A stretch of DNA of 64,000 nucleotides from Macropodus opercularis (Eukaryota > Chordata > Actinopteri > Anabantiformes > Osphronemidae): positions 1,592,501 through 1,656,500 of the forward strand of contig JAUCMP010000026.1 of the NCBI GenBank assembly GCA_030770545.1, written 5' to 3'. The notes below the pieces were generated by a model. That model worked only from the letters and a program-made list of their open reading frames with translations. It had not been told where the DNA came from and ran no database searches. Shown piece by piece: positions 49,480 to 63,457 of this stretch (the stretch's first letter is position 1; every line of letters starts with the position of its first letter). The translations under genes were made by a program, and so were the position numbers.

Positions 49480-49680
49480 CTCGCCTCCTTTTCTCTCCTC
49501 CGTTGCCGTTCTCCTCTTTCCATCTGTGTTTCTATCTCCCTCCTCTCCTGGCTGACGATCACAATCACTTCATCCTCCAACTTCAACAAATACACCACAT
49601 CTCTCGTTTTCTCCTTCTTTAATTCTCCTGCTCGGGTCTGTCTACGCTTTACTTTCTCCTTTTCCTTCTTTCTGTCTGGC
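49480..49680 (+). repeat. Pyrimidine-rich tract
   Basis: A C/T-dominated stretch of about 200 bases (CTCCTTTTCTCTCCTCC-type text), the mirror in composition of the purine-rich tracts near 17.9 and 44.8 kb. Confidence 0.6.
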
Positions 49681-50145
49681 CAAAGCAATTATTTGCCTCC
49701 CGGCTTCCAACTAAACTTCCTGTTCTGTAAGCAAGTAGCCTCATCCCTTGTTATCCCACTTGGCCTCCTACAGAGGACCCAGCAGAGTCACTGAGAGGAT
49801 GTATTGAGTGGAACCTAATTGGATGAATTGCATGACACCAGCGAATGCAGAGGGGCCTCGCATGCAGTGCAGAGGGACATGGAGAGACATATTAATAACA
49901 GATCCCTCCACAAAAACAGAGTCCGTCCTCGCCAAATGGCCGCGTGTCCCGTCCTCCTCCTCCTCGTCTTCATCTGGCCGACGCAATTAAAAGCTTTGCC
50001 GCTCGCCTCTGAAGCTCCTTTCTTTTAGTACTAAGCCTTACCAGGAGAAAAGTCTTCCTGCCGCCTCACTACAAAGCAGTTCCACCCGCTGCCTGGTGCA
50101 AGACCCGCGGTTCTGTCTGAAGAGACCCTGAGGAGTCGGTCTCTT

Positions 50146-50856
50146 GGGTGCACCCTTGCCAGAGTCGGAGTCGAGCACAATTAGATGGTGGTAGAGGGAC
50201 TCGCAGACAGTGCAACCAAGAGGAAACGGCAGGAAGCAAGAGTCCATATTCAGCCTGGCTTTCTGTGTTGAAATGACGTCTCACTTGACTAATTAGGTTG
50301 AATTTTCTTTTTTAAAACAAGTAGTTCAATCCGGTGTTTGTGTTTAGTCTGTTAAAGCCAGAACGAAGCCAAATGAACATTTACATGAACATTTTCTTAG
50401 AAATGACCTTTTTTCTCGTGTATTACATCCAGTATGATCAATAGTTACCATATTTACTCTCTCTTCTTGCATTGTCACGTTATCCAACCTTGCTTTCACG
50501 TCTTTACTGTGCTTTGGTTTCTGTGGGTGAAAACTGCAGCATTGACGTTTGGACAGTATCACTGAAAATGGTAGAGCCTGGCTTGGATCCGGTCGTCTTG
50601 GGTTGTGTTGGCTGATTTTAAGACCTTGGATTAAGTGAGATTCCGCCCCTCGACTTTCTTTATCTCTCGATCTGAACACAAATGTCCTACGTCCTTGCTA
50701 AAGCTCCTTCTTTTCATCAGCGAATCACGGCTGCCTCTTTCGTCCCCTTACCTCCAGAGCAGCCTCGTTCATGTCTCGTTCACTACCTCTTGGCTGAATA
50801 CTAAGGGCGTAGAGCGCGTCCCTGGGGTGCACTGGTGAACGGAGCACAATTAGATG
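50146..50856. repeat. Repeated motif pair (two copies, ~670 bp apart)
   Basis: GAGCACAATTAGATG occurs exactly at 50173-50187 and 50842-50856. Each copy is preceded by GGGTGCAC (50146-50153 and 50825-50832), with 27 and 17 bp between the starts of the two motifs. This looks like an old duplication of a short block containing a homeodomain-type ATTAG core. Confidence 0.45.
50752..50831 (-). other. Candidate minus-strand exon
   Basis: On the minus strand an acceptor (GTGCTCCGTTCACCAG) and a strong donor (CTGGAG before GTAAGG) enclose 80 bases. One frame is open with 26 complete codons, including RDALYALSIQPRGSE. A similar donor-ended open frame lies at 50042-50247, and the two share HLIVL just upstream or within, because of the motif pair described separately. 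The protein is not recognised. Confidence 0.2.
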
Positions 50857-50859
50857 AAC

Positions 50860-53800
50860 TTTCTGCAGGCGTTGCTGGATGTCACAGATCACACAGCTCC
50901 TTCAGTTTTCGGAGGACAGGCTCTGTCAGAGCGGTGCCTTCAGAGGTAATTAGCTTCAGATGTCATGTGGCTCGTTTGACAGTGTGTTGTAACGCAAGCG
51001 TGCGACTGAGAACTGAGGGGGAAATGCAGCCTGAACTGTTGAGGCCGCGTTGAAGTCGCTAACCTGACGTTCATAGTTTGTTCCTGACAACCTCATCCAT
51101 CACATCAGGTCCAATCCTGGGAGCAGTTTGGTGGTTTTGGCATAAACACACACAAACACACGTCTCTGAGTCTGTTGCCATCTGTTTATTCGTCCATTGC
51201 TTACTTTTATGATTTGCAGATAATGTTGCTAATTAGCTCTTAAACGCAGTCTGTCTGTAATTTACTGGGGGGCACATGCTCCCACCTGACGGTCCAGATG
51301 AAGTCTTTCTGCATCAAACATCCACAGTCTGAAGGTTAACGGACTTCATTTCCTTCATTTCCTCCTCCTTCTTTCTCACCACACACATAAGGCAGCTCAT
51401 AGACTCACTTTATTTGCACTGCCCGTCTCTTCCACCACACTTCATATTGTTCCTCTGCAAACAGCTGCTCTGCTTCGGTCTTATTTAATTCCTGCCCTCC
51501 CCAGACTTCCTGTGCAGTGTGTGAGCGGGTCCCTCTTCCAGCCTCACCATCTCTGCCATAAACTACCTGTACAGTACCTTTCTCTTTGTTTTTGCCAACT
51601 CATAAGTAAACCTGAGGGCCTGCCTAGAGGCCTGTGTAGCTGATGCATTCACTGTCATGGCTGATAGAAATGCACATGCATTACAAATACAAAGTTGAAG
51701 TGAACGAGTGGACAGCACCTGGTGACTAAAACAGAGTTTGTTAGGTTCCTCCTACACTTTGCGCCACTGTCCTGAATTCCTGGTGTGTTTTTAATCAGCG
51801 TTTGGAAGTGGAATCTCCACCACCACTGGTGTAATCTGTCCACAACAGGGTCCAGGTGCAGCTCGGTGGGAGACTCCTCCTTTCCCCGGAAACCTGGTGA
51901 TTACAGGACAATTACAGTAAACACTAACAGCCGAGCTCCATCCCAAACACGGGCGTTATCAGTCAGCAGCCGCCACTCTCTCCGGGCAACGCTGGGCATT
52001 TATCTCCATCTAGACAGGCAGACAACAGCTTCAGGCAACATCCTGCATGGAAATATCTGCACTGTAAACATGCTCGTCTTAAGAAGTGGTTTATTCCTGG
52101 ATTGGTTTGTATTGTCTCATTTCCTTAAACAGTGCTCAAGTTTTAAACACATTAAATACTTAGAATTTTGTGTGTAAGTGTGTAAAGTAATACCAGGTGG
52201 AGATTTTGAAAACTGAATTAGTTGCGTGTTGTTTTTGCGCACATATGTTGTTATAAATGCATTCACATCAGTATTTATTTATTTATCAGAGATGATGCCA
52301 GCTTTCCACTTAAAACAAACTTTGTGGTATCACTCTACACTTTGTAACAAGTTCAAAATAATAATCAGAACTTTTTGTCTCGTCCCTTTAATCTAAAAAC
52401 CAAAACAACACTTTCTCACTACAGTTTTTCTGCGTTTGAGTCTGAGATTAACGTTTCACACAGTGAACACATCAAAATGAGTCTTGGTCCGTGTCAGGAA
52501 CATGCAAACCCAGAGGTAAATCTAATTTGTGCTGTAGGGTTAATGTGTTTTGCCTCATGTAATTGTAATGAATCACGATGCTAAAACCAGGCAGCTTGAA
52601 CAAACAGCACAATAAGTAAAATGTAACATTTGCCGTGAGGCTGTTATTTGGCACCGCAGCGTTCTGACGCTCTGCAACCACTAATCAAGTAAACTGTGTA
52701 AACTTCCCTGCTTCAACCCACACACTCACATCTTAAGCTTCATCTGGAAGCTTTCAGAAAAGAAGAAAAGGCAGATTGGTCTGAACAATCGTGTGTTTTG
52801 TTAGTTATTATTATGATTATCGTGCTGACCCTCCAGCACCGGACAACAATAGAGCAGCTGCTACACCTGAACGTGGTTGCAGTCAGTTTTACGCTGATTC
52901 TCAGTGGGCTGTTCTGTCCTGCTGCTGGCCAATCACTCTTAAAATAACATTGTAATTTAGGCTAATGATGCACATTCATTGTGCAGCTGTGTGTGTGTGG
53001 ACTCTGTACATGCCCGAGCATACAGCGTAGCCTTGAGGAAAGACGACTTCAAACACAAGGACATCGCTCGTCCATCTGGTCTCCTTCCCGTCCTCTGCAG
53101 TCTGTCATGCCTCTCCCTCCGCCGTGAACTCCGGGAACAAGTGTCCTGCAGCTGTGGCACCGGCGCCTGGACGCCGCTCAGTGATCGTCACAGTCCTGCC
53201 CTCCGTGTTTGGCGTGAGAAGGATAGATGCAGTGATGCCGCTATAGGACTGGCTGTGTTTGGGAGCAAGAGGCGTTGGTGAGGTTTGAGCTTGTGCTCTG
53301 GGATAGTGAGTCTAAAGTAAACGCTCTGGGTGAACCGTTCTGCTGCAGTGATGCACAGGTGAACTGTAGTAGATCAGGGTGGTGACGGACTCGGCGCCAG
53401 TTGCTTAGGATAGTTTGACTGAACTGGGGCCCATCTGGAGCCGCTTCTCTCTCGTGAATATTGCACCGGACGCCATCAAATATCCAATCTCAACGTGTAG
53501 CTGCAGCGCTGATAGTAGTCCCAGTACGAGCTGTCAATCATAACGACTGTAAACAACCTCAGTTCTTTTTATTGCTGGTGTAGCCGACACATCCAATTTA
53601 GTTCACAAACCTACTTCGTGCTTGAACTTTGATGTGCTCAGTTCAGCTTTTCCTGCAGGAAGCGGCTGGTACCAACGTCACGGGCGAGCTGGGTAGAAAG
53701 TGGACCCTCATTGGATTAAGCTGTTGTTGTTGTTCTGGTTTCCTCTTCACTCTGGGCCATTTTACTATTGTTGTCACTAGGCAGCAACTAATGATTGTTT

Positions 53801-56800
53801 TTACGGAGGATTAATGTTCTGCATAATTTCTCAGTTCATGAATTAGTTTACAAACATTTTCTTACTGCCCTGAAGTCTCAGGAGGAACCACGGTACAGGA
53901 CAATTCAGCCACAAGCCTGGACTTCTACAGCTGAACCGTCTTTTGATTAGTGGCCGAACTTGAGCGTCATTTAATTGTTTGAAGAGCCCATGTAAACAAA
54001 ACACTTTCCCCGTTTTATTTGGCCTCAGTCACATCCGGTGCCGACGCGCCGCCACAGTGTGGATTATTATTTCCTTTTGATCACACTCGACTGGTCAGGC
54101 AGGGAAACGGATCGCGTGTCTCCAAATTGACACAGACAAACATTACATCACAATCAAAGCCATGATCTAAAGCGCTCTATTTAACGCCAGCCATTCATAT
54201 GCTGAGTTTAAATTGCTAACAGCACCATGCTGTGCCAAGTCTCTATAATTACACTCACAATATACAATATTCTGGCCCGTAGGCAAGAACTCCCTCTCCA
54301 ATTATGTTTCTCTTGGCCTGAGATTGAATCTATTACTGTGTAATTGCCTCTATATCTCCAACTATCACCCGCAGCAGTTCCACAGATTATTTATATGGTG
54401 GGTAAATGTTTGGTGGAAATCAATGCTATTTTTAGGATGTTGTTGATGTTGAAGGAGCGCTGTCCTGATGTCACCCGCAGCGCCTGAACAGAGTTATTGA
54501 AGGACCGTCTTATTTTAAATTATTAGCTGATGGTGACCGGGGCTGCTTCTCCTTCTCAGAGTTTATTGAAGTGGAATAAACAAACAGATTTGCAGAAGTA
54601 CACGTGTGCATGAAACCACGTTTGCTGCAAATCAATGTCTACATTGCTGTAATCTTTTGGTTTCAGGTGGGTGCGGTTCACTGCTTCCACCGGAGTCAGA
54701 TCGCATCCGTCAGAGAAGTGGACTTTACTTTGCTGTGCTAGTCCAACACAGTCAGGCCTTTGAATCTCTGGCTGGAATAGACTTGAAGAATTAAATATTA
54801 ATGTTTGAGGTTCAAGTAGACTCAGGTTTCAATCGTTCTCTCTCCACCTTCTTGTTGTGATTTTGGGCTTTGTTTAAGGCACCTTTTGACGTTGTTGCCT
54901 CTCCAGTGGCAGCAGTAAACCAACACATGAATTCATAGTTATATTCATGGCAGAATCTTTAACTGAAAGAGGCTGATTACTGAAAGCACAGTACGCCCAG
55001 AAGGAAGGACACACAAACACAAGAGTACTGAAATATTAAGACGTACAGTGTGAACACAGCCCGTCTTTGAGAAGAGAGGAAGCCGACATTATGCAGATTT
55101 ACCACCTGCAAATAGCCCAAATGAGCCATCTACTCTAGGCCTAAACGATGGCCGGGCCTCCCGGAGCCTCGAGCGCACCGGATCAGCTTCTGCTCTCGTG
55201 AACGCGGAGCCGCAGCTGATCGTTTATCTGGTCGTCTAGGAGGAAGCGGGAGAAGTGCAAACACGTGGCCTGACAGCTGCACAAAGCATAAAAGACTCTG
55301 CTGCAAGTTTACTTCTAGCTGAAACGGAAACTTCTTTTCGTGTTCATTTTAAATTACGCCTGCTTGACTTACAGTAGCATCTTGCTGTAATATGGATTTA
55401 AACAGGTATTTCTTGGACAGTTGACTGAATTTCCTGTAGGAAAACAAAGGAAAGAATTACAGCTCATTGAAACATAGGCAGCGACTGTTGGGTTGCGTGC
55501 GTAGTTGCTGATGTTTTTTGACACCTGACTGATTTATTAATCTCCTCGGCGCTGCCTTGCCCAGGAACTATGAATATTAAAGTCGTCATGTGGCCTCAGG
55601 ACACAGGTTGGAACCTCGCTGTGACAAATCTAATGATGTTATTTTTAAGAGTCCTGCTGCTATTTCAGAAGGAAAAAGGGAAAATGAAGCTTCAGTTGGT
55701 TTCGTGAAAAGAAGTCGTGACCTGTGACCGGGTACATTTTTAAAGCCTGAGCTTGGATATTCAGCTTGTTTAGCTGCGATGCAGATGGAACTGGAAGACG
55801 TTTCAGCAGATTGGAGGCCTGTGATAAAAAGCTAACGTGCCTCGCTCACTAACGATTTTCTAGTTTTACTCATGGGGTCTCGTTTGCAGTTAGAAATGTA
55901 TGAATTGGTGCTGACGTGACCCACAGCTGTTTGTGCCTAATGAGGTGTCTAATGTATCTGAGAACAGTCAGGCCAGCACAACAACGACGCATAATGAATC
56001 TGGTCTCACAGTATTAGATGATTCTGAAACCATTTTCTGACTCGCAGTCATTTTGCTACAACGTCGGGTTAAAGATATGAACATGGAGATGAATCTTTTT
56101 ATGTTTTTATGGCCCAGTGCTGCTGAAACTTCCAAACTGTAAACCTTTTATATAAACCATTAGCATTACTGTGGTTTCCAGTGCTGTGTTATAAGTTATT
56201 ACCTACTGCAAACTGCACAGCTGAGGTGAAATACATGTAGTGTTAGCGGTGTAGTATTTTTTATTGTGTACTGCAGCTACTTGTCTGCCTGTTTGATGAA
56301 ACATCGACCTGCTACGTGCGCCACCAGAGAAGCTCCAACATCCTGCTCGCTTCCAAAGTGCCCGGTGGCTGATGGTCGATGCTTCTCTGTTCTCTGTTCC
56401 TCCCTCAGGCCACGACGCAGCAAATGAGCCCGCGTTGGCTAAATAACAGTTACATGTAGTAAGTCAGCGTTTTGCGCTGTGGTTCTCCGGTGGAGACATC
56501 GCTTTGATGTAAACCAGTATTAGGCCGACTCCACGCGGGCCCTGAAGGCAGACGTGCTTTTGTTTTGTGGTTACCACAGCACTGCTTGTTGTTTTATTTG
56601 TATTAGTCTCAATAAATAAACATCACATTATGTCTTCGGACACATTTCTACGCACAGCAGAGTAAAACTGGAGCTACTTGTGAGGCTTATGTATCACAAT
56701 GTCCTGAGCAGCGTCTGTGTGAATTACACCAGACTGGGACAGATGTAACGCTTCTACTGTCAATTTGTCCACTAAAATTGGGCTCATTACAGCATAACAG

Positions 56801-58205
56801 CCATCATATCCACTGAATAGTTAATATCCTTTTCACTGTGAACTTGTTCAAATCCCTTTCTGTTCCACAGCCATGGAGAATGTGGCTTTAACAGGAGTAA
56901 TGAAAGTAAAGCTCCCCTACAAAATGCAATTATACTGCGAGAATTAGGAGCAGTTAAACCCCCGTAATGATTCTTATTGCATTTCATTCATAGGTGGCAC
57001 CGTTGCACATTCATCTTGATTCCACATTTGCAAAGCTACATCAGAGGTTTTGTTTTCCTGAAGTGAGTGAGTAAACGCCTGAGGACGTCACAGCGCAGCG
57101 TTTAAGACGCTGTAATACCTCTGACAGCAGGTCATAAGTTCACACAGCGTTTAGGAAAACGCCTGGAGAGATTCTGCTGGATATTAATGAACTTGTTCAG
57201 CAATCATTCAAATAAAGATTCACAGTTTTCCTTAACTACTGTTGAAGACTTTGGTTCTCATTCCATCAGGTGTCGGATTCATCAGCGATCGGACAACAAA
57301 ATATTTTGCTGCATTTAATGAGCAACCGTAAATAAACAGGACTAATAAGACAACCCTGAAATGAGCAACTAATTATTTGTACTTTTGGAAAAATTCGTAT
57401 TATGGTTAAATTGCCAGTTGACAATAATAAATAAACCTAATAGTGCAATAAAAGCCAATTCTTTACCCTCAGGGTTTTAAAGCAATGTTATAATAATAAC
57501 ATAGGATAATAAATGAATAATGACACTGAGTTGAGTTTTACCCCAGATACAAACAAAATATCAGCCTTTTCTGTGGTATTTTCTTTGGTTTAAATGTCTG
57601 TGCTCAGATATTTTATTCTGCTTAAAAAATTTAGGAATTTGCACTTTGCATGACCCTCTTTAAAAAGTTTTGTCATAAGCAGAAGCTGATGGGCCGAGTG
57701 CCACAGACTGCTGAGAGATGGAGCGAATGTGTCAGGTTCTTTATCTTTGGTTGCTGTAGTTTCGGCTCAAGCCTCAGTCGTTCTGTTGTGTGCTGCCATG
57801 CGTCTACAGGCTTAGGTGCCCTAGTTTTAATCGGGCACTAGAGCTACAATCTACGTCTAAAACAGAACCTGCAAACGAACCTGAGATTCTCCTCCAAGCT
57901 GTCGCTGTAGCGGATGCACGCTCTCATACTCAACATACACACGCGTCTCTGTCTCATGTTAAAAATAAACGTCCAGCACATGTGATGTGACCTGACGGCG
58001 AGTCTGCCCGGATGCAGGGGACGCAGCCATAGTAGACTAATGGACAAGGATCATGATCATATTGAATATGCAGGGACAGATGCACCTTTAGGTCACGTTG
58101 CGTTAGCGTAGCTGACTCTTGTGCACCTCTGACTGGGACCCGCTGGGTCTGTTCTAGAGGGACGGATACAGTAACGCTGACACCTCCTCCTTTGAGTTTG
58201 CTGCA
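50860..58205. other. Non-coding stretch, 7.3 kb
   Basis: No supported gene. A block at about 54170-54420 is AT-rich with spaced ATTA/TAAT cores and almost no CpG, like a conserved non-coding element. The 130-codon frame at 51785-52177 and the 100-codon frame at 52979-53281 have no recognisable domain. Confidence 0.45.
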
Positions 58206-58260
58206 TATCATTTTATATTTATATATATATCATTTTTATATTTATATATCATTTATATTC
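58206..58260 (+). repeat. AT-rich imperfect tandem repeat
   Basis: Units of the form ATCATTTTTATATTTATATA recur about two and a half times with small length changes. Confidence 0.8.
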
Positions 58261-61200
58261 AGAGTAATGGAATGTAATTGTTTGTCCTCTCTGGGCTGCT
58301 GTACAAACATGGAGGCATCTGTTCATCCAGCAAACTGGGCTTTTCCTGTGAACTGACGAAACGCTACGTGGCTGCTGTGACTTCGTGTTGACGCAGACGT
58401 TTCCGTCTTTGCTCTGTCAGTCCTTTATTTTTGCAAGGCACGGATTTTGACTTTTGACTCCTCACTTCGCGCTGGTTGTCAGAGGCAAACGCTTAAAGGC
58501 GAATTTGTGTTTACTCCAAGCCTCAAAGTGGCTCAGTTCAGCTTCATAATGTGTCTAATGTGCTGAATTTGTGACGTGTCCTCTAGGTTTACGCAGCTTG
58601 ACGTTCATGTGAAACCTGTTCTTGATCCACCTGTTGCACCTGCTGTGCTCCAGCCTCATCTTGAATTTGCATTATTGCCATATAATTGTTATATCTCTGT
58701 GTTCTTGTCGGGCTTTGCTGAGAGGAACCTGTCGTGTTTATTATTAGTTGTAGTGCTTGCTGGTGTTTTTATGCATGCATGGCCGCGTTCTCCTGTTGTA
58801 TTTTGACGGATTGTCCCAGGTGAAAATGCCAAAACACATCTTCATTTGACTCGCGGTGTCAAGGGGCCACAGTGCTACGATTCCCACATATCATTGTTAT
58901 TTACACAAGCTAACAAGGTTAGGACAGGATTTAGACTCCTGAATGTCACGGTGGTTTTAAAGAACAAGAATTTAATAAGCTCCCCTGTCAGGCTGGGTTG
59001 CAGCACTGAATTAATACGCATGAATATGTATAAGCGTCTCTTCCTCTCATTTAAAGGATTAGCAGCAGAGTCTGTTACCTGTTATAGAACTGCCGGAGGA
59101 GGAGTATTTTGGGCTCTACCACGGGGAGAATTACTTATCACCGTTATTATCATGTACTATCGTGTATGGGGGGGGCTAATATCAATACTTAAGGCCAAAC
59201 TAGCCTTCAGTGCTGTACCTCTATGGCCTATCATAATTACCAGATTTCAATTTGCATTTTATGTTAATGGGCTGTGGCTGTGCACGGTTCCGGCTGGATA
59301 TGTGTGTTCTTGACCCACTTCCGTCGTCTGTGCCACTGAGGGTCCTTTGGCTGAGTCAGGTCTGCCCTCCCCTCGTCCTCCTCCACCGCCTCACCATCGC
59401 CGTTATCTGCCCTCATCATCACTAGGCCAATACATCCCCATGTACTGTCGCTGACAGCAGGAACGAACGGCTACAAATGTCACTGGATCATTTATTGAAG
59501 CGTCCTGAAGGTGAGAACAGTGAGCAGCTCAGTGTTAGAAGGCTGCTGGTATAAATCCAGGCAGAGGACACTTCACCTCTCAGAAATGCTGGGAAATGAG
59601 ACATGGTCATACATTTACTGACGCTGACAGTGATTGAGCCCAGCTTTAATCATCAGTCTTCTGGCTTTTAATGAGGTAGGCTGCACCTGCTAAAAGCGTG
59701 TTCCTGCAACGAACCTCTGTCCCAGCGCTGTGGAGGAGGCACGTCTTCCAGCGACTGACCCAGCCTGACCCCGTATTCCCTCTGCTGCCATGTTTGGATG
59801 ATTTTACGGCTTTTCACTATCAGAGCCCTTTATATTAGGTCAAAGGCCAGCGTGAACTACCTCAGCAACCCAGGCCTCAGATTTGTTTTATGACTTCATG
59901 TGTGAGCTCAGCTCAGCCCTGCGAGAACTAGAGCTTCCCGTCACGTCCTGATACGGATGTTTAGAAACCTTCATGGTAACGATAGAACCTGGAGAGGCTG
60001 AACCGTCGCACAGTATTAAGGCGGTTGACTGAGGGAGTGGACTGCATACTGAGCACACGGTTTACAGAGTCCGAAACAAAAGACTCCTCTGCAATCAAAT
60101 ATGCAGCTCAGATTTTATGCGCTCAGCTCAGCCACTGTAAATGTCAGGATGCGTTTGTCATCGTGTCCGGCTGCCGGTGTTGGTTCCTGTTTCGCTGATG
60201 GTCAAGCCTGTTTGATCAGGAGATTAAAGTAGATGCTGGGTTAAGAGGAACCTGAGTCAGCCCCACTGTCATAGCAATAACAGCAGCAGCGTTTCAATTA
60301 GCCAAAGCAAAAGAGGGTAATGAAGGTGATGATGCCCGCGATGATCACTCGACGTGAACCTGAGCAGCTCACATGTGGCCAGAGCAGCCGTGCTTTTAGC
60401 AGCAAGCCCTAATAAGGACGCGGCTTCATTCAGTACGCAACACCTTAAACGGACATTTATGAAAGATGCAAAAACATCTGCTGTCTGGCTCCAGGCGATG
60501 GAAGGAGACTGAGGGATGAACCGAGATGGAGAAAAAGAACAAGGAGAGTAAAAATAGGGGAGGCTGAAAGACCCAGAGGTCAACAACAAAAGCTTCGCAA
60601 GCAAAAATAGACAGTTGTGCCTCAGGATATCGGCTAATGAGCAGCAAATGTCTTCATGTTGAAGAATCTAAGAGCACATGATACGATGGCGAGGCTGCAG
60701 GAGCAGGCGGTTGATGGTCTGTGGCAAATGATCCTTCATTATCAGAAAAGAAGGAACTATACGAAGGAAAGTCCAATCGTTTCGTAAGTTACGGGGCCCA
60801 GCATTCTTTATTTAGGTTGACTGTTAGACTGAGCTCAGTCCACCGTCGTTAATAAGATGCTTATGCAGAGGCTTCTACAGCTGCTGTTTCTGTACTGACC
60901 TAACTAACGAGGTTCAACCGGGTTCTGAAGAACTTGAGTTGCTTGCACCCAGTAACGGATTAAGATTCCTTGCGAATAAACAGTTATGAACTTATGAGCT
61001 GAGCTGTTGAGGAGCTGAGGTGCGGGAGTCAGAGCGGCGCCGGTTAAAAATGAAGTGCATTAACACAACTGATTGTCTCGTTGTGCAGCCTTTGGACTCT
61101 GCTGTGTAACGAGGGAGGCCACGCGCACAATGCCACCGCTTCCCATAAATTGCAGGCCGAGGGTGAGAGCGAGCGCTGCAGAGGACCGAGCCTTTATCTG

Positions 61201-63457
61201 AGGATGATAAATCCCCCTCCGCTGCCACACAGAAGATCACTGAGGAACCTTGAGCTGATTTATTGAGCCGAGGAAAAGCGGGGAGAGTGAGGAAGCTGTC
61301 CTCTGGCTGGGTATCGCTGCCATTCTTCATTTGGGTGACGTTTCACTCAACTGTTGAGGGGAGTCCAGGGAAATACTGCGCTTTCTGTTTTTAAGACAAT
61401 TCTAATGACACGTCTGCTTCATGATATGCTGTTTAGAGACAAAACACTGAAAGAGAGACGAGAGGGTCGTGACACGTGACATCGCACATTCCTCGTGTCT
61501 GTTGGTCTTCAGTTTGAAATAACCATTGTTGCCGCATCAGATGGAACCGTTTCAGCTCCCAGCTCCTTTCGCCACTAGAAAAGCGAGAGTTGCTTTCGAA
61601 CGCTCTGGAATTTTTTTTTTCTGCTGTCGCTTTGTCCGCCTCCGTACGCAACCCACAGCAGAGGGAAGCAGGTTCACAGCCGTTCGAGTGAAGCAGGCGA
61701 GGCAGGTTGAAGGACACTGGATACGCCACAAGACTTGGCACTACATCACAAAATCAGTGCCTCCCAGACGGCGGCGCTAACAATGTGAGATAACAGCGCC
61801 AGGTCAGACGTTTCTGCAAAAAGCACTGCAGTTTTGCAAAATAACTCTCTACTCCGGCTGCTACGAGCCCAGACTCTCGTTTCCTCTTGGGCCAGGTTGA
61901 GTCGGGTGAAGAAGGGATGGATGGGACGAACACAAAGCACAACCTTCGTCTATAGCCCAGACACAGTGTGGGTGTAAGCAGCGCGAGCATGGCGAAGCTT
62001 TGATAGATGGATAAATTAGACTTTATTTCATCACCCAAACCTGTTTATTTATTTATCCTTGCTGTAAACCTGCCTTTTGAGCTATTTTATTATTCATACA
62101 ACAGACTAAGAACAGCTCAGCTATTTTTAATGCTACCTCATGTTTTTGAACTCCCTATTCACTGAGCCCTCAGACATCTAGGTCACAGCCCGCAGTGATC
62201 TGCTCTGAGCTAAGGTGGAGAAGTGAGCTCTGAAGGTGGAGGATGCATTGATTTATTTGGCCCTGTATGGTTTTCACTCCTCTGTACACTGAAACCTTGT
62301 CTCATTTCTTCTGGACAAGGTGTTGGAGGTTAGTTGCAACGATGATCTTTTCTGAGCCACGCACAATTTTCCTGCTGTCATGAAAACAACCACGGAGCAG
62401 CAATTTTTACACAGTAAATTAAGTGTGTGGTGAGTTTCTTGGCTCAGGGACTTGCTATAAAATCTACAGAGTAATCTGAAATATAGTTCCGGCAGCAGGT
62501 GCCAATGAAAAAGGAATTTTTGTTGGAGCGTATATTCTGTAGCAGGTGGTTGAGCAAGATGAAGAGCAGCTCATGAAGGGTTTCATCTGGTGGCGTTTCA
62601 GTTGAATCTGCCTGCATCGCTGGGTCAACCTCCGCGTGACCTTCAGCGCTAAACGCATCTGACACTTTAATTGTGGAGGTAGAGACAGATGTTTGTTTTG
62701 TCTTTGTCATCATCCGGAGGTAGAGACGCGCTGCTTCGTTTCCAGACGCTTCCTCGTCTCTACCTGTTGACCAGGCGGGATCCCTCCCCTGCTGCTGCGT
62801 CTCAAAATTAAAGCTACACTCTAACAAGATCATTTTGTTCCATTTGTCTGGGCGAAGCTCCAGAATGGAAAGGTTAACTGTAACCTGCAGATGTGCTGGA
62901 CTGTTACGTGATGTTTCCGCTGGAGGAGAACTGGATGTGGAACAATTCCTTGAAAAGCGTCACTCACATGTGGTCGGAGTTCGACTGTTGCTCTTAAACG
63001 CACGATAAACATTTCAAACTGTCTGTTCAGTCGAATCCTGCTGAAGGTGTTGTGTTCGCTTTTACTCCCTGCCTGGAGTGTATCAGTGGGTGTTACAAGG
63101 CCACGCATCCGTGTGATTCACTCATTACTACATCACACGCAGCCTATTGGCTGTGCATTCAACACATTGTGATTAATAGATAGAAGGATGGTTGACAACC
63201 TGAATACTGTAACCAAGGTGCTCATCAGGCATCAGGTACAAGCCCTACTGTAGTCGACCATGCTGCAGTGTGGCCAGAGACAAACCAAAGCATCTAATGC
63301 TGACCCATAATTCTTCAACTCTTGTTTTAAGCCTTCTTGTGTGATGTCATTTGTTTGGAAACACTCTACAGAACAGTCTGTGCACATTAATATATATGTT
63401 ATTGCTGTATTTAATTAGTTGCTGATCATTTCAAGTCTACTCTCTCTGTCTGTGTAG
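58261..63457. other. Non-coding stretch, 5.2 kb
   Basis: No supported gene. A 155-codon + frame at 58846-59313 is open, but it has no recognisable domain and lies in AT-rich sequence. A run of T lies at about 61611-61620, and a partial CTCF-like CAGACGGCGGCGCTA near 61765. Confidence 0.45.

Larger units (their letters stand above)
41618..50035. other. Non-coding stretch, 8.4 kb
   Basis: No supported gene. It holds a 15-T run at 43291-43305, a purine-rich tract at about 44801-44930, AT-rich low-CpG sequence at 48420-49100, and a pyrimidine-rich tract at about 49480-49680. The overlapping open frames (up to 125 codons at 48050-48427) carry no recognisable domain. Confidence 0.45.

Noticed and set aside
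58846..59313. 155-codon + frame
   Set aside because: No recognisable domain, AT-rich codons with no bias, and no supporting signals. Frames of this length are expected occasionally in 64 kb read in six frames.
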